Source of the DNA: Bin87 sp965232895
GTDB taxonomy: Bacteria > Chloroflexota > Dehalococcoidia > Lucifugimonadales > UBA3495
Length of the DNA stretch: 64,000 nt
Reading direction: 5' to 3'
NCBI GenBank assembly: GCA_965232895.1
Contig: OZ247430.1
Span: 4,030,001 to 4,094,000, forward strand
A program made the translations under genes and the position numbers. Of the stretch, positions 33,224-42,076 are shown piece by piece. Each line of letters starts with the position of its first letter. Position 1 is the stretch's first letter. The notes under the pieces were generated by a model, which ran no database searches, was not told where the DNA came from, and saw only the letters and a program-made list of their open reading frames with translations.

Positions 33224-34312
33224 ATGAACAATAAGAAAATCGTCGTAGTCGGCGGCGGTACTGGCAACCATACCACCCTGACCGGACTGCGATCCCGTGA
33301 ATGTGATGTCACGGCGATAGTGGCGATGAGCGATAGTGGCGGCAGCAGTGGCCGACTTCGCGAGGAATTGGGCCATCTGCCGCCCGGGGACCTGCGCCGT
33401 TGTTTGATGGCCTTGGCTTCCGACTCCCCCGAATCCAACCTGATGCGGCAGCTGTTCGATTACCGTTTTTCCACCGGCGACGGGCTGAACGGCCACAGTT
33501 TCGGAAACCTGCTCCTGGCCGCCCTCACCGAAGTCACGGGAGACACGATCACCGCAATTGATGAGGCGGCGCGAATTCTCGGGATTCGGGGCACGGTGCT
33601 ACCGGTCACCTTGACGCGGTCTACCTTGTGCGCCCGGCTGGTGGATGGCTCCGAACTGACCGGCGAGTCAGCCATCGACCTGAGAAACGACCGCCTCGAC
33701 GTCGCCATCGATTACATCCATTTGGACCCAAAGGCGTACGTGTACCCACCGGTTCTGGACGCCATCGCCGAAGCCGACGCCATCATACTGGGCCCCGGCG
33801 ACATATACACCAGCGTGTTGCCAAATCTGTTGGTTGAGGACGTGGCGCAGGCGATCAACGATTCCGATGCCATGAAGATCCACGTTTGCAACCTGATGAC
33901 CAAGCCCAACGAGAGCGCGGGGTTCCGCACCTCCGATTTCCTCGCCCTCCTGATGGAATACCTGGGCACCAGCCAACCTTTGGATTTCCTGCTGGCCAAC
34001 AATACACCCGCGCCCCTGAGGTTGTTGCAGCGTTATGCCGCAGAAGGCCAACATCCGGTGGCTGTGGACGAGCCGGCGTCTCTGACCATGGTCGGGCGAA
34101 TAGTGCAGAGACCGCTGCTGGCGCCCGGAGTTTTCATCCGCCACAACCCAACCGCATTGGCGGCGGCGATCATGGAGCTCGTCGACCCCGCGGGCGGAAC
34201 ACGCCGGGAGACGGCGGCTGCGTCATTGGTTTTCGACTGCGACGACCTTGGCGACGTGCTGGTGCCGCAAGAAACCATGACCGTTGGCAGCGCGAACGCC
34301 GACGGTGACTGA
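33224..34312 (+). CDS. yvcK: YvcK/GlmR family regulator (CofD-like fold)
   Basis: A 362-residue protein of the YvcK family, related in fold to the CofD transferase. Motifs: IVVVGGGTGNHTTLTGLR at the start, the AMSDSGGSSGRLREELGHLPPGDLRRCL signature split across residues 33-62, NLLLAALTEVTGD, and ILGPGDIYTSVLPNLLV. YvcK binds UDP-GlcNAc; in Bacillus subtilis it is also called GlmR and stimulates GlmS under gluconeogenic growth. Here glmS begins 18 bases after its stop, which fits that link well. No strong ribosome site is seen before ATG 33224. Confidence 0.92.
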   Translation: MNNKKIVVVGGGTGNHTTLTGLRSRECDVTAIVAMSDSGGSSGRLREELGHLPPGDLRRCLMALASDSPESNLMRQLFDYRFSTGDGLNGHSFGNLLLAALTEVTGDTITAIDEAARILGIRGTVLPVTLTRSTLCARLVDGSELTGESAIDLRNDRLDVAIDYIHLDPKAYVYPPVLDAIAEADAIILGPGDIYTSVLPNLLVEDVAQAINDSDAMKIHVCNLMTKPNESAGFRTSDFLALLMEYLGTSQPLDFLLANNTPAPLRLLQRYAAEGQHPVAVDEPASLTMVGRIVQRPLLAPGVFIRHNPTALAAAIMELVDPAGGTRRETAAASLVFDCDDLGDVLVPQETMTVGSANADGD

Positions 34313-34330
34313 TCCCCCGGTGACATAGGA

Positions 34331-36190
34331 ATGTGCGGTATCGTCGGATACGTGGGCGACCGTCCCGCGTGGCCCATCGTCGTCGAGGGTCTGCGGCGCC
34401 TGGAGTATCGAGGATACGATAGCGCCGGCGTCGCGGTGCTGGGCGCCGAATCCGGGCTGCAGTTGCGGAAGACCGTGGGTCGGGTTGTGGGGTTGCTCCA
34501 CGACGCGAGTTGCCCGGCTCCTGACGGTTCAGCCGGCCTCGGTCACACCCGTTGGGCTACCCACGGCCGACCGTCGGAGGCCAACGCGCATCCGCACACC
34601 GATTGCACCGGTCAGATTGCAATTGCGCATAACGGGATCGTCGAAAATCACGTCGCCCTCAGGGCTGAACTGAGGCGAATCGGCCACAGGTTCAAGTCTG
34701 AAACCGACACGGAAGTCATTTCGCATCTGATTGAGGATGCCATGAACGACGGCCTTGCGCTGCCCGCCGCCATGCTGCACATGAGTGAGCGGGTGCAGGG
34801 CCCCCAGGCGGTCGTGGCGGTGCATGACGGCGACCCCGACAGCCTGTGCGCCCTGAAACTCGGGAACGCCGGCGGCGTCGCCGTCGCTCACCATGACGGT
34901 CAGGGCATCGTGTCCAGCGACTTGCCGGCGCTGTTGCCCATCGTGGGTCGCCGTGGCCACTTGCCGGTGGGTTTTTTGGAGGATGGCGAAGTCGCGGTCG
35001 TCACTCGGCAAGGAATCTCCTTCCTGGATCGCAATGGTCGTTGCATCGATAAGCCCATGTTGCACGTCGATCTGGATGACGTCCTGGTGGAGCGCGGCGG
35101 GTTCCGCCATTTCATGCTCAAGGAAATCATGGAGCAACCCCAGGCCGTTACCGCTGCGCTCCGGGATCGCGTGGATTTTACCCGGGGTCTGGTGACCTTG
35201 CCTGACCTCGCCCTCACCGATCGGGAGTTGTCCCAAGTAAGACGAGTGGTCTTGATCGGGTGTGGCACGAGCCTCAACGCCGCCCACGTGGGCCGGCACC
35301 TGGTGGAGCGATTGGCCGGCGTGCCCGCCGAGGCGGAATCGGCGTCCGAGTTTCGCTATCGTGAACCATTCCTGGATCCGTCGACGCTGGTCGTGGCCAT
35401 CGGCCAATCCGGCGAAACTGCCGACACCGTGGCCGCGATGGAAGCGGTTCGCTACAGCGGTGCCCGACTGGTGACCATCTGCAACGCGCCGAACAGCCAG
35501 GCCGCCCGGCTGGCGGATCATGCGCTGCTCATGGGCTGCGGCGTGGAGGTGGGCGTCGCCAGCACCAAGACTTTCCTCTCATCGCTGACGCTGCTGAATC
35601 TGCTGGCGATGCGGTTGGGCACAGCCCGTAGCCACCTGAATTCAGGGATGTCGCGCGATTTGGTTGAGGGACTGGCGAGGCTGCCCGGGAACGTTGCCGA
35701 GGCTCTGGATGCCGCCCCTGAAGTTGAGCGCCTGGCGCGACACTACTACGGTCGGAGCAACTTTTTGTACCTCGGACGGGGCATCAACGCCCCCGTCGCG
35801 ACTGAAGGGGCGCTCAAACTCAAAGAGGTCAGCTACATCCATGCCGAGGCCTACGCCGCCGGCGAAATGAAGCACGGCCCCATCGCCCTCATCGATCACG
35901 CGATGCCTACGCTGGCCCTCGCTCCCGGCGACGACCTGTACGATAAAATGGCGAACAACGTACAGGAAGTGAAGGCCAGGGACGGAGACGTGCTGGCGGT
36001 CCTCACTCGGGGCGATGATCGTATTTCCCAATTGGTCGATCACGCGATGTTTATCCCGGCAACCCCAACAAACCTGACGCCACTGATCGCCACGATCCCG
36101 CTGCAGTTGTTTGCCTACCATATCGCCGTTCGACGCGGTTGTGACGTTGACCAACCCCGGAACCTGGCAAAATCCGTAACCGTCGAATAA
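34331..36190 (+). CDS. glmS: Glutamine-fructose-6-phosphate aminotransferase (isomerizing)
   Basis: Makes glucosamine 6-phosphate from fructose 6-phosphate and glutamine, the first committed step toward UDP-GlcNAc and peptidoglycan. The 619-residue protein begins MCGIVGYVGDR, with Cys2 as the glutaminase nucleophile, and has GLGHTRWATHGRPS and the glutaminase NGIVEN motif. Two SIS domains follow: VVLIGCGTSLNAAHVGR, AIGQSGETADTVAAM, GVEVGVASTKTF and, near the C-terminus, AAGEMKHGPIALID. It ends LAKSVTVE, as GlmS proteins do. It is cotranscribed with yvcK 18 bases upstream. No ribozyme or leader is possible in that short gap. Confidence 0.97.
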   Translation: MCGIVGYVGDRPAWPIVVEGLRRLEYRGYDSAGVAVLGAESGLQLRKTVGRVVGLLHDASCPAPDGSAGLGHTRWATHGRPSEANAHPHTDCTGQIAIAHNGIVENHVALRAELRRIGHRFKSETDTEVISHLIEDAMNDGLALPAAMLHMSERVQGPQAVVAVHDGDPDSLCALKLGNAGGVAVAHHDGQGIVSSDLPALLPIVGRRGHLPVGFLEDGEVAVVTRQGISFLDRNGRCIDKPMLHVDLDDVLVERGGFRHFMLKEIMEQPQAVTAALRDRVDFTRGLVTLPDLALTDRELSQVRRVVLIGCGTSLNAAHVGRHLVERLAGVPAEAESASEFRYREPFLDPSTLVVAIGQSGETADTVAAMEAVRYSGARLVTICNAPNSQAARLADHALLMGCGVEVGVASTKTFLSSLTLLNLLAMRLGTARSHLNSGMSRDLVEGLARLPGNVAEALDAAPEVERLARHYYGRSNFLYLGRGINAPVATEGALKLKEVSYIHAEAYAAGEMKHGPIALIDHAMPTLALAPGDDLYDKMANNVQEVKARDGDVLAVLTRGDDRISQLVDHAMFIPATPTNLTPLIATIPLQLFAYHIAVRRGCDVDQPRNLAKSVTVE

Positions 36191-36289
36191 TCGACACTCG
36201 TACGCCACGGGAGCGAGTGTGCCGACCGAACCCCCGCTTTCCTGGCCGCCTCTGGTCGAGCATGGTCTGATCCGACGCTGAAAGGCCGC

Positions 36290-36768
36290 CGTCTATCGAA
36301 ACAACGTGCTGGAGGCTTTCGAGCCGATCCCGAAGAGTGAGCACACCCGGAACGGTGCGCAGCAACTCCGGCGATGACCCGGATGCCCACCCGTTCTTTG
36401 ACGGGTAAGACCCTGCCTGCCAATCACCACGCGAACGATGATCCCTTGCCCGCCCGCTCCGACGTTTGGCTGCGAGAATCCACCAGGGAAGGGTTTGGCA
36501 GAATGTTCCCGAGGGGATGGAGCGGGGCAACCCGGTGATCGGAGGAAGCGCTGGTGGGATGTATCTACAACTACAGGAGCGCGAGCCGGGATTCCTGGCC
36601 GAGGCTCCACAAGGAGCTACAGACCGAATCGCGCGGCTCCTTGCCCACCTCGAAATGCGCGCGGACATCGGTCGCAAGGCAAAAGACGGGGTTCGCGACA
36701 ATTTCATCCCGCCGCGCCTGCTGTATGATTACATGGTTGCGGTTCGTCGGGCCCGAACCTTCGCCTGA
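36290..36768 (+). pseudogene. Frameshifted remnant of a trehalose-synthase-like glycosyltransferase
   Basis: Several frames carry pieces of a GT4/TreT-type glycosyltransferase C-terminus in the right order: RSNSGDDPDAHPFFDG near 36355, DVWLRESTREGFG near 36460, then, after a shift, NPVIGGSAGGMYLQLQERE and a helical tail ending IPPRLLYDYMVAVRRAR before the stop at 36766-36768. Family members read ...KSxREGFGLTVTEAMWKxxPVVGGxxGGI..., so the order and spacing fit. Only the last piece has a long intact frame (from 36466). At least two frame changes and the missing N-terminal half mark it as a relic lying between glmS and the phosphatase-like gene. Confidence 0.6.
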
Positions 36769-36822
36769 TCGACCGCGCAACTTGCTGGCGCCACACGGCG
36801 CCGGGTCGAGGAATGGGACAAA

Positions 36823-37926
36823 ATGCCACAGACCACATTGCTCGTAATGATCGACGGGCTGGACCCGGAATACTTGGCCGCATGTCCAGCGCCCAATCTG
36901 CAGCGCTTTGCCCGCGACGGGTTCCACGTGACCGGCGGCGGCATGATGCCCAGCGTGACCAACGTCAACAATACGACCATGGTCACCGGACACTATCCTG
37001 CCCAGCACGGCATCGTCTCCAACTACTGGTTGGATCGGCAAGCGGGGATCGAAGAGTACGTCGAGTCGGGGAAGTTCATCTGTTCCGAGACCATATTCGC
37101 CCATTGCCACCGGCGCGGCGGACGGTCGTTGCTCGCCGCATCCAAGAACAAGCTGAGGCGCCTGCTGGGCGACGACACTGATCTCGCGTTCTCGTCGGAA
37201 AGCCCGACTGCCGATGCCGTGACCGTCGCCGGCGACCCGCCTGACATCTATTCCCTTGAGGTCAACGGCTGGACCATCAACGCTGCCCGGTCCGCGCTGA
37301 AAGCGCAGCATTACGACCTTGCGTTCATTGCCACCACCGACTATGCGATGCACACGCACGGACCGGAACATCCGGAATCGCGCCGGCACATTTCAATCCT
37401 CGATGAAGCGCTGGGGCGGTTGGTAGATGAGGTTCCTGACGTGCAGTTGCTGATCACCGCGGATCACGGCATGTCGGACAAGCGGCGCATGCTGAACCTG
37501 CCGGCCGTGTTGCGAAAGCACGGCATCGCCGCTCGGGCCGTGCCGATCATCAAGGACCTCTATGTGGTGCACCACTCAAATCTCGGAGGGTGCATCTACC
37601 TGCACCTCGACGATTCGGCTGCGCTCGGCGACGCGTTGGGCATCCTGCGGCAAACCGAAGGCATCGAGGAGGCGCTACCCAGGGCCGAAGCGGCCGAGCG
37701 TTTCGTCCTGATGGAAGAGCGCATCGGGGACATAGTTGTCACCGGCGCGGCTGACGTGGTGTTCGGTGACCCCACTGAGGTTACCCTGCCGGCGGGCCTG
37801 CGCTCTCACGGGTCTGCCCACGAGCAGCAGGTGCCGATCATCGGTTACGGCGGGGACTTCAGCGGTTTTGAGTTTCGCGAGAACCGGGACCTGGGCCGGT
37901 ACGTATCAGAACGCGTCCTCGGCTGA
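36823..37926 (+). CDS. Alkaline-phosphatase-superfamily enzyme, phosphonoacetate-hydrolase-like
   Basis: A 367-residue type I phosphodiesterase/nucleotide pyrophosphatase-fold enzyme with two metal sites. Motifs: LLVMIDGLDPEYL (first metal Asp), MPSVTNVNNTTMVTGHYPAQHGIVSNYW (nucleophile Thr region, residues 47-74), TTDYAMHTHGPEH, ITADHGMS and RSHGSAHEQQVP. The TN.NN..MVTG..P..HGI..NY pattern is typical of phosphonoacetate hydrolase (PhnA), which splits phosphonoacetate into acetate and phosphate. I consider this the best guess, not proof. It is followed 28 bases later by thrB, perhaps only by chance of operon structure. Confidence 0.8.
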   Translation: MPQTTLLVMIDGLDPEYLAACPAPNLQRFARDGFHVTGGGMMPSVTNVNNTTMVTGHYPAQHGIVSNYWLDRQAGIEEYVESGKFICSETIFAHCHRRGGRSLLAASKNKLRRLLGDDTDLAFSSESPTADAVTVAGDPPDIYSLEVNGWTINAARSALKAQHYDLAFIATTDYAMHTHGPEHPESRRHISILDEALGRLVDEVPDVQLLITADHGMSDKRRMLNLPAVLRKHGIAARAVPIIKDLYVVHHSNLGGCIYLHLDDSAALGDALGILRQTEGIEEALPRAEAAERFVLMEERIGDIVVTGAADVVFGDPTEVTLPAGLRSHGSAHEQQVPIIGYGGDFSGFEFRENRDLGRYVSERVLG

Positions 37927-37954
37927 CGGTCGCGAAGAACTCAAGGAGGAACCC

Positions 37955-38878
37955 TTGACTACGGTGGAAGTGCGGGCCCCGGCCACGACTGCCAATCTCG
38001 GCCCCGGTTACGATTGCCTGGGCATGGCCCTGGATTTGTGGAACACGCTGACCGTGCAGGTTCTCCCGGCGGGCTCCGAACCGGCGGTGGTTGTTTCAGG
38101 CGAGGGCGCCGGTGAATTGGACGTCGACACCCAGAATTTGACCTACCGGGCCATGGAGTTTCTGTTCAACGAAGCTGACTCCCCGATCCCTCCCCTGTCG
38201 CTGCGATGCGAAAACACGATACCACTCAGCCGGGGCATGGGCAGCAGCGCGGCGGCAATTTCCGGTGGCCTGGTGGCGGCCAACCGGCTTCTCGACGACG
38301 TCTTCGGCCAGGATGATCTGCTGGAAATGGCCGCCACCATCGAAGGCCATCCCGACAACGTCGCTGCCGCCATCCACGGAGGCATGCGGTTGGTGGTCCT
38401 GGAAGACAACCGCTTGTACACGGCGCCCATTCGCGTTCCGGAAGACATGCAGGCGGTTCTATTCATCCCTGACCGGCGGATTGCCACCGCGGACGCCAGG
38501 CGCGTATTGCCGAGTCAAATTTCCGTCGCCGACGCGGTGTACAATATGAGCCGGACCGCCTTGCTCGTGGCGAGCATGGAATCGGAGCGCCCGGAATACC
38601 TCAACATTGCCACCCAGGATCGCCTGCACCAGCCCTACAGGCAAACTATCTTCCCGCAAATGAAGGTGATTTTTGCTGCCGCCCAGGCGGCCGGCGCGTT
38701 CGGCGTCTTCCTGTCCGGAAGTGGAAGCACCATCCTGGCCTTCGCCCGTGATCGAGCCATGACCGTCGCCTACGAAATGTTCGACGCCGCTCGACTCGCT
38801 GGGGTCGAAGGGCGCGTGGAGGTGACGCAGCCCACGACCCTTGGGGCGCACGTGGCTACCCAGGTACAGGATGACTAG
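37955..38878 (+). CDS. thrB: Homoserine kinase
   Basis: Phosphorylates homoserine in threonine synthesis. The 307-residue GHMP kinase starts at TTG 37955 (LTTVEVRAPATTANLGPGYD), five bases after AAGGAGG; the frame is open 73 codons further up but overlaps the previous gene. The ATP-loop motif PLSRGMGSSAAAISGG lies near residue 95, EGHPDNVAAAIHGG near 130 and GAFGVFLSGSGSTILAF near 255, as in ThrB. lysC follows 78 bases later, so two steps of the aspartate pathway are together; the hydroxyacid step (homoserine dehydrogenase) is not in the window. Confidence 0.94.
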   Translation: MTTVEVRAPATTANLGPGYDCLGMALDLWNTLTVQVLPAGSEPAVVVSGEGAGELDVDTQNLTYRAMEFLFNEADSPIPPLSLRCENTIPLSRGMGSSAAAISGGLVAANRLLDDVFGQDDLLEMAATIEGHPDNVAAAIHGGMRLVVLEDNRLYTAPIRVPEDMQAVLFIPDRRIATADARRVLPSQISVADAVYNMSRTALLVASMESERPEYLNIATQDRLHQPYRQTIFPQMKVIFAAAQAAGAFGVFLSGSGSTILAFARDRAMTVAYEMFDAARLAGVEGRVEVTQPTTLGAHVATQVQDD

Positions 38879-38956
38879 GGGAGACCGGCGTCATCCAACC
38901 GATCGGCTTGTTGGTCCAGGGGGTACCGCCACACTTAGGCCGTCCATGCAACTCTG

Positions 38957-40186
38957 ATGTCGCTTTACGTTCACAAATACGGCGGCAGTTCCGTCGCCGA
39001 CGCAGCAAAGATCGTCAACGTCGCGCGTCGCATCGCCGCGGTGCATGACCAGGGTCACCAGATTGTCACGGTGGTTTCGGCGATGGGCGACACCACGGAT
39101 GAGCTGATCGATCTGGCGCGCACCGTGTCCAGCGAACCCGACCCCCGAGAGCTGGATTTCCTGCTGTCCACGGGAGAGTTGGTATCGATCACGTTGCTGT
39201 CCATGGCGTTGCGCAGTCTTGGCTATGACGCCATCAGCCTGAGTGGGCCGCAGGCAGGAATCAGAACGGACAACTCGTACGGCCGGGCACGCATCAGTCA
39301 AGTTGACCCGGATCGAGTTCGGCGCGAGCTGGATGCGGGCCGGCTCGTCATAGTAGCCGGTTTCCAGGGTCTAACCCCCGACGACGACATCACCACCCTC
39401 GGCCGAGGCGGTTCCGATACCACTGCGGTAGCCCTGGCCGCCGCTCTACGGGCCGACCGCTGCGACATATACACGGACGTCGAGGGGATCTATACCGCTG
39501 ATCCCAGGGTAGTTGGCAAAGCCGCGAAAATGCCCGAAGTGGGCTACGAAGAGATGCTGGAACTGGCCGCCGCGGGAGCGAAGATGCACCCCAGGTCCAT
39601 CGAACTGGGGGCGGTTTATAATGTTCCTATCTACGTGGCGTCGAGTTTCGTCGACGCGCCCGGGACACTCATACATCAGGCATCGGACGACAAGCAGATG
39701 GAAGACCGGATCAAGGTTACTGGTATCGCGTACCAAACCAATGTTGCCAAGGTGACGGTGTGCGGAGTCGCCGACAAACCCGGCGTGGCGGCGGCGTTGT
39801 TCGAACCACTGTCCGCCGCCGGCATCAGCGTGGACACCATCGTCCAGAACACCAGCGCGGACCGGATGACCACGGACATCAGCTTCACCGTCACCACCGA
39901 CGACCTGTCACGCGCCCTGCGGGTCATTGAACCCCTGGAAACCGCTCTGGTGGATGGCCAGGTGATCAGCGATCCGACCCTGGCATCGGTGAGCGTCGTC
40001 GGATCGGGGATGCAAAACACCCCGGGTTACGCATCGCGGATGTTTCGCATCCTGGCGGATGGCGGAATCAATATTGATATGATCACGACGTCGGAAATCC
40101 GGATATCGTGCATCATCGGTCGCGACCAGGCGCAGGAAGCGGTCCGTTTGCTGCACCAGGGCTTTGAACTGGACAAGTCCCATTAG
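38957..40186 (+). CDS. lysC: Aspartate kinase
   Basis: First enzyme of the aspartate family pathway (lysine, threonine, methionine). The 409-residue monofunctional enzyme has YVHKYGGSSVADAAKI at residue 4, TLGRGGSDTTAVALAAAL near 155, the DVEGIYTADPRVV segment, and two ACT regulatory domains from ~residue 265 (TVCGVADKPGVAAALFEPL and SVVGSGMQNTPGYASRMFRIL). The ACT domains imply feedback inhibition by lysine and/or threonine. Its stop codon is directly followed by the glycosyltransferase frame, consistent with one operon thrB-lysC-GT2. Confidence 0.96.
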   Translation: MSLYVHKYGGSSVADAAKIVNVARRIAAVHDQGHQIVTVVSAMGDTTDELIDLARTVSSEPDPRELDFLLSTGELVSITLLSMALRSLGYDAISLSGPQAGIRTDNSYGRARISQVDPDRVRRELDAGRLVIVAGFQGLTPDDDITTLGRGGSDTTAVALAAALRADRCDIYTDVEGIYTADPRVVGKAAKMPEVGYEEMLELAAAGAKMHPRSIELGAVYNVPIYVASSFVDAPGTLIHQASDDKQMEDRIKVTGIAYQTNVAKVTVCGVADKPGVAAALFEPLSAAGISVDTIVQNTSADRMTTDISFTVTTDDLSRALRVIEPLETALVDGQVISDPTLASVSVVGSGMQNTPGYASRMFRILADGGINIDMITTSEIRISCIIGRDQAQEAVRLLHQGFELDKSH

Positions 40187-40207
40187 GTGGTCTCGGGCCG
40201 GACGGTG

Positions 40208-40933
40208 ATGTCCGCTTGCTACCTGTCCGTCATCATTCCGGCCTACAACGAGGAGCGCCGACTTCCCGAGACGCTTGAAGCCGTCTGCGGCTACCTCGCC
40301 ACGAAGGCGTACGCGTGGGAGATCATAGTCGCCGACGACGGGAGCGACGACACAACCGGCGACGTCGTGGGCCGCGTGGCGCAAGACGAGGCGCGCGTCC
40401 GGCTGCTCACCCTGCCGCATCGGGGCAAGGGATGGGCCGTCAAGAACGGGATGCTCGCGGCCCATGGCGAATACCGCTTCCTGTGCGACGCCGACCTTTC
40501 CATGCCCATCGCCCTGTTGGACCGCCTGCTCCCCGGACACGATGCGCCGGCGGAGATCACTATCGGGTCGAGGGAGGCCCCCGGCTCCCGGCGCTTCGGC
40601 GAACCTCGACGACGATGGCTGATGGGGAGGGTATTCAACGCCATGACGCGGATTCTGGCCACGCCGGGCATCTCCGACACCCAATGCGGGTTCAAGGTAT
40701 TCCACGCTACCGCCGCCGAGACTCTCTTCGCCTTGCAGACATTGGACGGCTTCGCGTTCGACGCCGAGATCCTGTTTCTCGCCCGCCGACGCGGGTTCCG
40801 AATAACCGAGGTCGGGATCGATTGGCATTACCGGGCTGAGAGCAAAGTGCGACCGATACGGGATGGATGGCGCACTTTGCGTGACCTTGTCATCGTCCGG
40901 TTTCGGTCATTAACCGGGCGCTATGATCGGTGA
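40208..40933 (+). CDS. Family 2 glycosyltransferase (dolichyl-phosphate-glucosyltransferase-like)
   Basis: A 241-residue GT-A enzyme that transfers sugars from nucleotide donors, most likely onto a polyprenyl phosphate. Motifs: LSVIIPAYNEERRLPETL, IIVADDGSDDTTGDVV, the metal motif FLCDADLSMP near residue 95, and TQCGFKVFHATAAETLF near 160, the last typical of dolichyl-phosphate beta-glucosyltransferases. No C-terminal membrane helices are seen. I prefer ATG 40208; the frame also has GTG codons at 40187 and 40205. It follows lysC without a gap. Confidence 0.88.
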   Translation: MSACYLSVIIPAYNEERRLPETLEAVCGYLATKAYAWEIIVADDGSDDTTGDVVGRVAQDEARVRLLTLPHRGKGWAVKNGMLAAHGEYRFLCDADLSMPIALLDRLLPGHDAPAEITIGSREAPGSRRFGEPRRRWLMGRVFNAMTRILATPGISDTQCGFKVFHATAAETLFALQTLDGFAFDAEILFLARRRGFRITEVGIDWHYRAESKVRPIRDGWRTLRDLVIVRFRSLTGRYDR

Positions 40934-41011
40934 TCCCATAACGCAAGGGCGCCCGGTCAAGGATAAAACTGGCCGGAGCGACAAATCGTCAAAATCGGCT
41001 GTCGCAATAGA

Positions 41012-41039
41012 TTGAACATATCATCCAGATGGGTGTAAT
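41012..41039 (+). promoter_or_regulatory. Promoter of the TPR gene
   Basis: TTGAAC (41012-41017), 16-base spacer, TGTAAT (41034-41039). It lies about 60 bases before the preferred start at 41101, supporting that start over the in-frame GTG/ATG at 41029. Confidence 0.5.
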
Positions 41040-41100
41040 CCCATATCGAAACATCGTTAATGGTCTGGGCTGGGCAGTCGAAAGGTGGCGGAGGTCAATA

Positions 41101-42051
41101 ATGGTAAACAAGATGCCTGATTCGCTAAGGTGTGCGCCCGTGGGCGATCCAGCGGACAGCCGCGCCAGAATACAACTGGGAAAAGAAGCGATCCGTTGCG
41201 CGCTGGACGGAGAATGGGAGCAGGCCGTCGCGGTAAATCGGCAAATCCTGCGCCTCTGTCCTACCAACTGTGAAGCCTCCAACCGGTTGGCAAAAGCCCT
41301 GATGGAGCTGGGGAATTATGCCGAGGCCCGTCAGACCCTCGAGCAGCTCCGCCTGCATTCACCCTCCAACGTAATCGCCCGCAAGAATATCGCGCGGCTC
41401 GATCAGCTCGAAAGCCGCCCCGGTGAAGGCCGCTCGCAACCGGCGGTTCCGGGAAAATCTCCGGGCATGTTCATCGCCGAGAGTGGTAAATCATGCACCA
41501 CAACCTTGTGCCGACAGCCGGTTGCGTCGGAAACCACCTCAGTCAGCGCCGGTGACGTCGTGGCGTTGGACGCCCGGAATGACGGGATTTCCGTCAATAC
41601 CCTGGACGGGCAATACCTGGGCACCCTACAACGGCGATTGGGGCGACGTGTCAACAAGCTGATGGCCGGTGGAAACCGCTACGAGGCTGCCGTGGTTGGA
41701 ATCGAAGCGGACGGCGTATCGGTCATTCTTCGCGAGATTGGCCAGGCTCCTGCTTTGCGCCACGTGGTCTCATTTCCGGCGCAGGTGAGCGAAGCACATC
41801 GGTCCTACACGGTGGCAGAACCGGATGAATTCATGCCGCCGGTGAACGAAGATCCGGAACAGGCTCCAGAGGACACGGCCGACCCCGATGAACCCGTGGA
41901 CGGTACCGAAACCGCGGCAATGGATATGCCCGACGACACATCGGTCGAGTCGGTGGGGATCGATGAGATACCCACCCTGGACACCGACGACGATGCGCCA
42001 TCCTGGTCGCCGGTGACGCCCGCCTCGGACGACGAAGAGGATTGGGACTAG
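41101..42051 (+). CDS. TPR protein with acidic C-terminal tail, function unknown
   Basis: A 316-residue protein. ATG 41101 follows GGAGG by six bases. Residues ~20-95 are two or three TPR units (LGKEAIRCALDGEWEQAVAVNRQIL, LAKALMELGNYAEARQTLEQL). A central domain follows (MFIAESGKSCTTTLC... GDVVALDARNDGISVNTLDGQYLGTLQRRLG... VVGIEADGVSVILREIG), and the last ~90 residues are very Asp/Glu/Pro-rich. I recall this arrangement as a Chloroflexota-type protein without an assigned role. It is monocistronic, with its own promoter, and converges on the SagB-type gene 25 bases downstream. Confidence 0.75.
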   Translation: MVNKMPDSLRCAPVGDPADSRARIQLGKEAIRCALDGEWEQAVAVNRQILRLCPTNCEASNRLAKALMELGNYAEARQTLEQLRLHSPSNVIARKNIARLDQLESRPGEGRSQPAVPGKSPGMFIAESGKSCTTTLCRQPVASETTSVSAGDVVALDARNDGISVNTLDGQYLGTLQRRLGRRVNKLMAGGNRYEAAVVGIEADGVSVILREIGQAPALRHVVSFPAQVSEAHRSYTVAEPDEFMPPVNEDPEQAPEDTADPDEPVDGTETAAMDMPDDTSVESVGIDEIPTLDTDDDAPSWSPVTPASDDEEDWD

Positions 42052-42076
42052 CCGCGCGATACCCGGTGCAGGGCGT

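Noticed and set aside
34313..34330. glmS ribozyme
   Set aside because: Only 18 bases separate yvcK and glmS, far too short.
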